DNA from: Polyangia bacterium
Lineage (GTDB): Bacteria; Myxococcota_A; Polyangia; Nannocystales; Nannocystaceae
Reading direction: 5' to 3'
Assembly: GCA_030424595.1 (NCBI GenBank)
Contig: JAUHWG010000020.1
Location: 124,001 to 188,000, forward strand
DNA: 64,000 nucleotides
Below, one piece after another: positions 62,610 through 64,000 of this stretch (position 1 is its first letter; every line of letters begins with the position of its first letter). The notes under the pieces were generated by a model, which ran no database searches, had not been told where the DNA came from, and saw nothing but the letters and a program-made list of their open reading frames with translations. Made by a program: the position numbers and the translations under genes.

Positions 62610-64000
62610 GCGTAGCCGAGGAGCAAGCCCACCTGGTAGACGGCGACCGCGGCGACGTAGGCGAAGATCGTCATGCTCAGGAACATGAAGATCGGCCAGC
62701 GCCAGGATCGGGTCTCGCGGCGGACCACCGCGACCGTCGACATGCACAGGCAGGCGTAGACGTAGAAGACCATCAACGCGAGGCCGCCGAGGGGGGTGTA
62801 GCGGCGGCCCCCTTCGTCGTTCTCGGCGCTGCGCAGCACCTCGCGCAGCGGCCGATCGTCGTCGTCGGCGCCCTCGATCCCGTAGACCAGGCCGAGGGTC
62901 GAGACCATCACCTCGCGGGCGGCGAAGGAGCCGAGGATGGCGATGCCGATCCGCCAGTCCTGCCCCATCGGCGCCAGCGCGGGCTCGATCGCGAGGCCGA
63001 CCCGACCGCCGAAGGAGTGGATGATCGCCGCGTCTGCTTCGTCCGCTGCGTCCGCCGCGTTCGCTGCGTCCGCCGCGTCGCCTCCGTCGGCCGTGTCCGC
63101 CGCCTCGATCGTCGCCGCCTGGCCCGGAGCGTCCGCCGGCGCCGGCGGCTTGGGGAACGAGAGGAGCGCCCAGAGCACCACCGTCATCGCCAGGATCACC
63201 GTCCCCGCCTGACGGACGAAGTCCATCGTCCGGTCGTAGACGAGGAGCAGGGTGTTGCGCAGGCGCGGCAGGCGGTAGGGCGGCAGCTCCAGGACCAGCG
63301 GCGGCGTCGGTGAGCGGAGGATCGTCCGCTTGTAGATCGCGCCGACGGCGAGCGCCGAGATCGTCGACAGGAGGTACATCCCGAGGAGGATGAGCCCGCC
63401 GACGTTGAAGGGACCGACCGCCTGCTCGGTGGGGAAGAGGGCGGCGATCAAGAGCACGTAGATCGGCAGGCGCGCGCTGCAGCTCATGTACGGTATCATC
63501 AGGATCGTCACCAGACGATCGCGCCACGAGGAGATCGTCCGCGTGCCCATGATCGCCGGGATCGCGCAGGCGTAGCCGCTGAGGAGGGGGACGAAGGCCT
63601 TGCCGTGGAGGCCGACCTTGGCCATCAGGCGATCGATCAGGAAGGCCGCCCGGGCCATGTAGCCGGAGTCCTCGAGGAGGCCGACGAAGAGGAAGAGGAG
63701 GGCGATCTGGGGGATGAAGACGAGGACGTTGCCGACCCCCGCGATCACCCCGTCGACGACCAGGTCGGTGAAGACGCCGTCGCCGAGGATCCCCCGCGCC
63801 CCGCCGCTCAGCCAGCCGATCAGCTCCTCGATGAGCCCCATCGCCGGCTCCGCCCAGGCGAAGATCGAGGTGAAGAGGAGCCCCATCACGGCGATGAAGA
63901 TGAGGAGGCCGAAGAGGCGGTGGGTGAGCACCCGGTCGAGCCGCTCGGAGCGGTCCATCGCCGGCGCGCTCGAGGTCGAGCTGGCGCCGCCGTCAGGGGC
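62606..64000 (-). CDS. feoB: Ferrous iron transporter FeoB, C-terminal membrane part (partial)
   Basis: The frame is open to the window edge, so the N-terminal G-protein domain lies outside. The 464 residues seen hold the membrane pore: FIPQIALLFLFVGLLEDSGYM, GFVxLLSGYACAIPAIMGTR (Gate 1, CAIPA in place of the more common CNVPA), PYMSCSARLPIYVLLIAALF (Gate 2) and LGSFAAREVMVSTLGLVYG. Between two spans there is an insert of about 25 Ala/Asp residues (ADTADGGDAADAANAADAAD) not seen in typical FeoB. It imports Fe(II) across the inner membrane. The stop is in repeat copy 5. Confidence 0.95.
   Translation of the reverse strand, partial: APDGGASSTSSAPAMDRSERLDRVLTHRLFGLLIFIAVMGLLFTSIFAWAEPAMGLIEELIGWLSGGARGILGDGVFTDLVVDGVIAGVGNVLVFIPQIALLFLFVGLLEDSGYMARAAFLIDRLMAKVGLHGKAFVPLLSGYACAIPAIMGTRTISSWRDRLVTILMIPYMSCSARLPIYVLLIAALFPTEQAVGPFNVGGLILLGMYLLSTISALAVGAIYKRTILRSPTPPLVLELPPYRLPRLRNTLLLVYDRTMDFVRQAGTVILAMTVVLWALLSFPKPPAPADAPGQAATIEAADTADGGDAADAANAADAADEADAAIIHSFGGRVGLAIEPALAPMGQDWRIGIAILGSFAAREVMVSTLGLVYGIEGADDDDRPLREVLRSAENDEGGRRYTPLGGLALMVFYVYACLCMSTVAVVRRETRSWRWPIFMFLSMTIFAYVAAVAVYQVGLLLGYA

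Overview
The window is a GC-rich chromosomal segment from a delta-proteobacterial predator type, most probably a myxobacterium of the Nannocystis/Plesiocystis kind. The support is indirect but consistent: secreted proteins with threonine-rich linkers and cysteine-rich DUF4215-type repeats, a MYXO-CTERM-like sorting tail, many lipoproteins, TPR proteins, a eukaryotic-type Ser/Thr kinase and a PP2C phosphatase, and dense coding on both strands. There is no rRNA, canonical tRNA, prophage, transposase or CRISPR array.

Layout. 0-4 kb: the 3' end of a zinc-ribbon protein, a gene-poor stretch with two tiny candidate genes, and two uncharacterised leftward genes, one of them coiled-coil. 4.2-10 kb: sucA-sucB-lpd, a complete 2-oxoglutarate dehydrogenase. 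10-14.3 kb: an uncharacterised protein facing a TPR protein/DRE-TIM acyltransferase pair. 14.6-17.5 kb: korA-korB, a ferredoxin-linked alternative for the same 2-oxoglutarate step. 17.7-30.9 kb: secreted and TPR proteins, ychF, a rhodanese/MauE pair, glutaryl-CoA dehydrogenase, an SspB-like ClpXP adaptor, tcdA, a PP2C phosphatase and two exported proteins. 31.2-32.3 kb: a conserved protein of unknown function followed at once by two tandem structured RNAs. 32.6-47.9 kb: Cys-rich lipoproteins, a three-gene glycan operon, a kinase, a membrane protein, an NRDE protein, a fibrinogen-domain lipoprotein, a MYXO-CTERM protein, a PAS-STAS regulator and an FG-GAP lipoprotein. 48-53.1 kb: an M16 peptidase pair, an adenine methyltransferase and an SlyD-type isomerase. 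53.4-64 kb: a CmpX/MscS-type membrane protein, a collagen-like Spy-type lipoprotein, further exported proteins, an amidohydrolase operon and the 3' two thirds of feoB.

The most striking object is at 31,261-31,592 on the minus strand. Two RNAs each carry a perfect tRNA T-arm, run straight into a 7-bp acceptor-like stem that is closed by a loop, then continue through positions 8 and 9 into a D-arm, and are enclosed by long outer stems. They are tRNA mimics in circularly permuted order, the topology I recall for the bacterial Y RNA YrlA, but the adjacent protein is not a Ro60/Rsr protein. The second unusual object is a dispersed element of about 160 bp with 34-bp inverted ends. All five copies found abut the 3' end of a gene, and the terminal CTAG of the element supplies that gene's TAG stop codon.

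All functional calls come from motif recognition by eye; no database search was possible. Starts were chosen by ribosome-binding sites, signal peptides and family length, and are flagged where uncertain.
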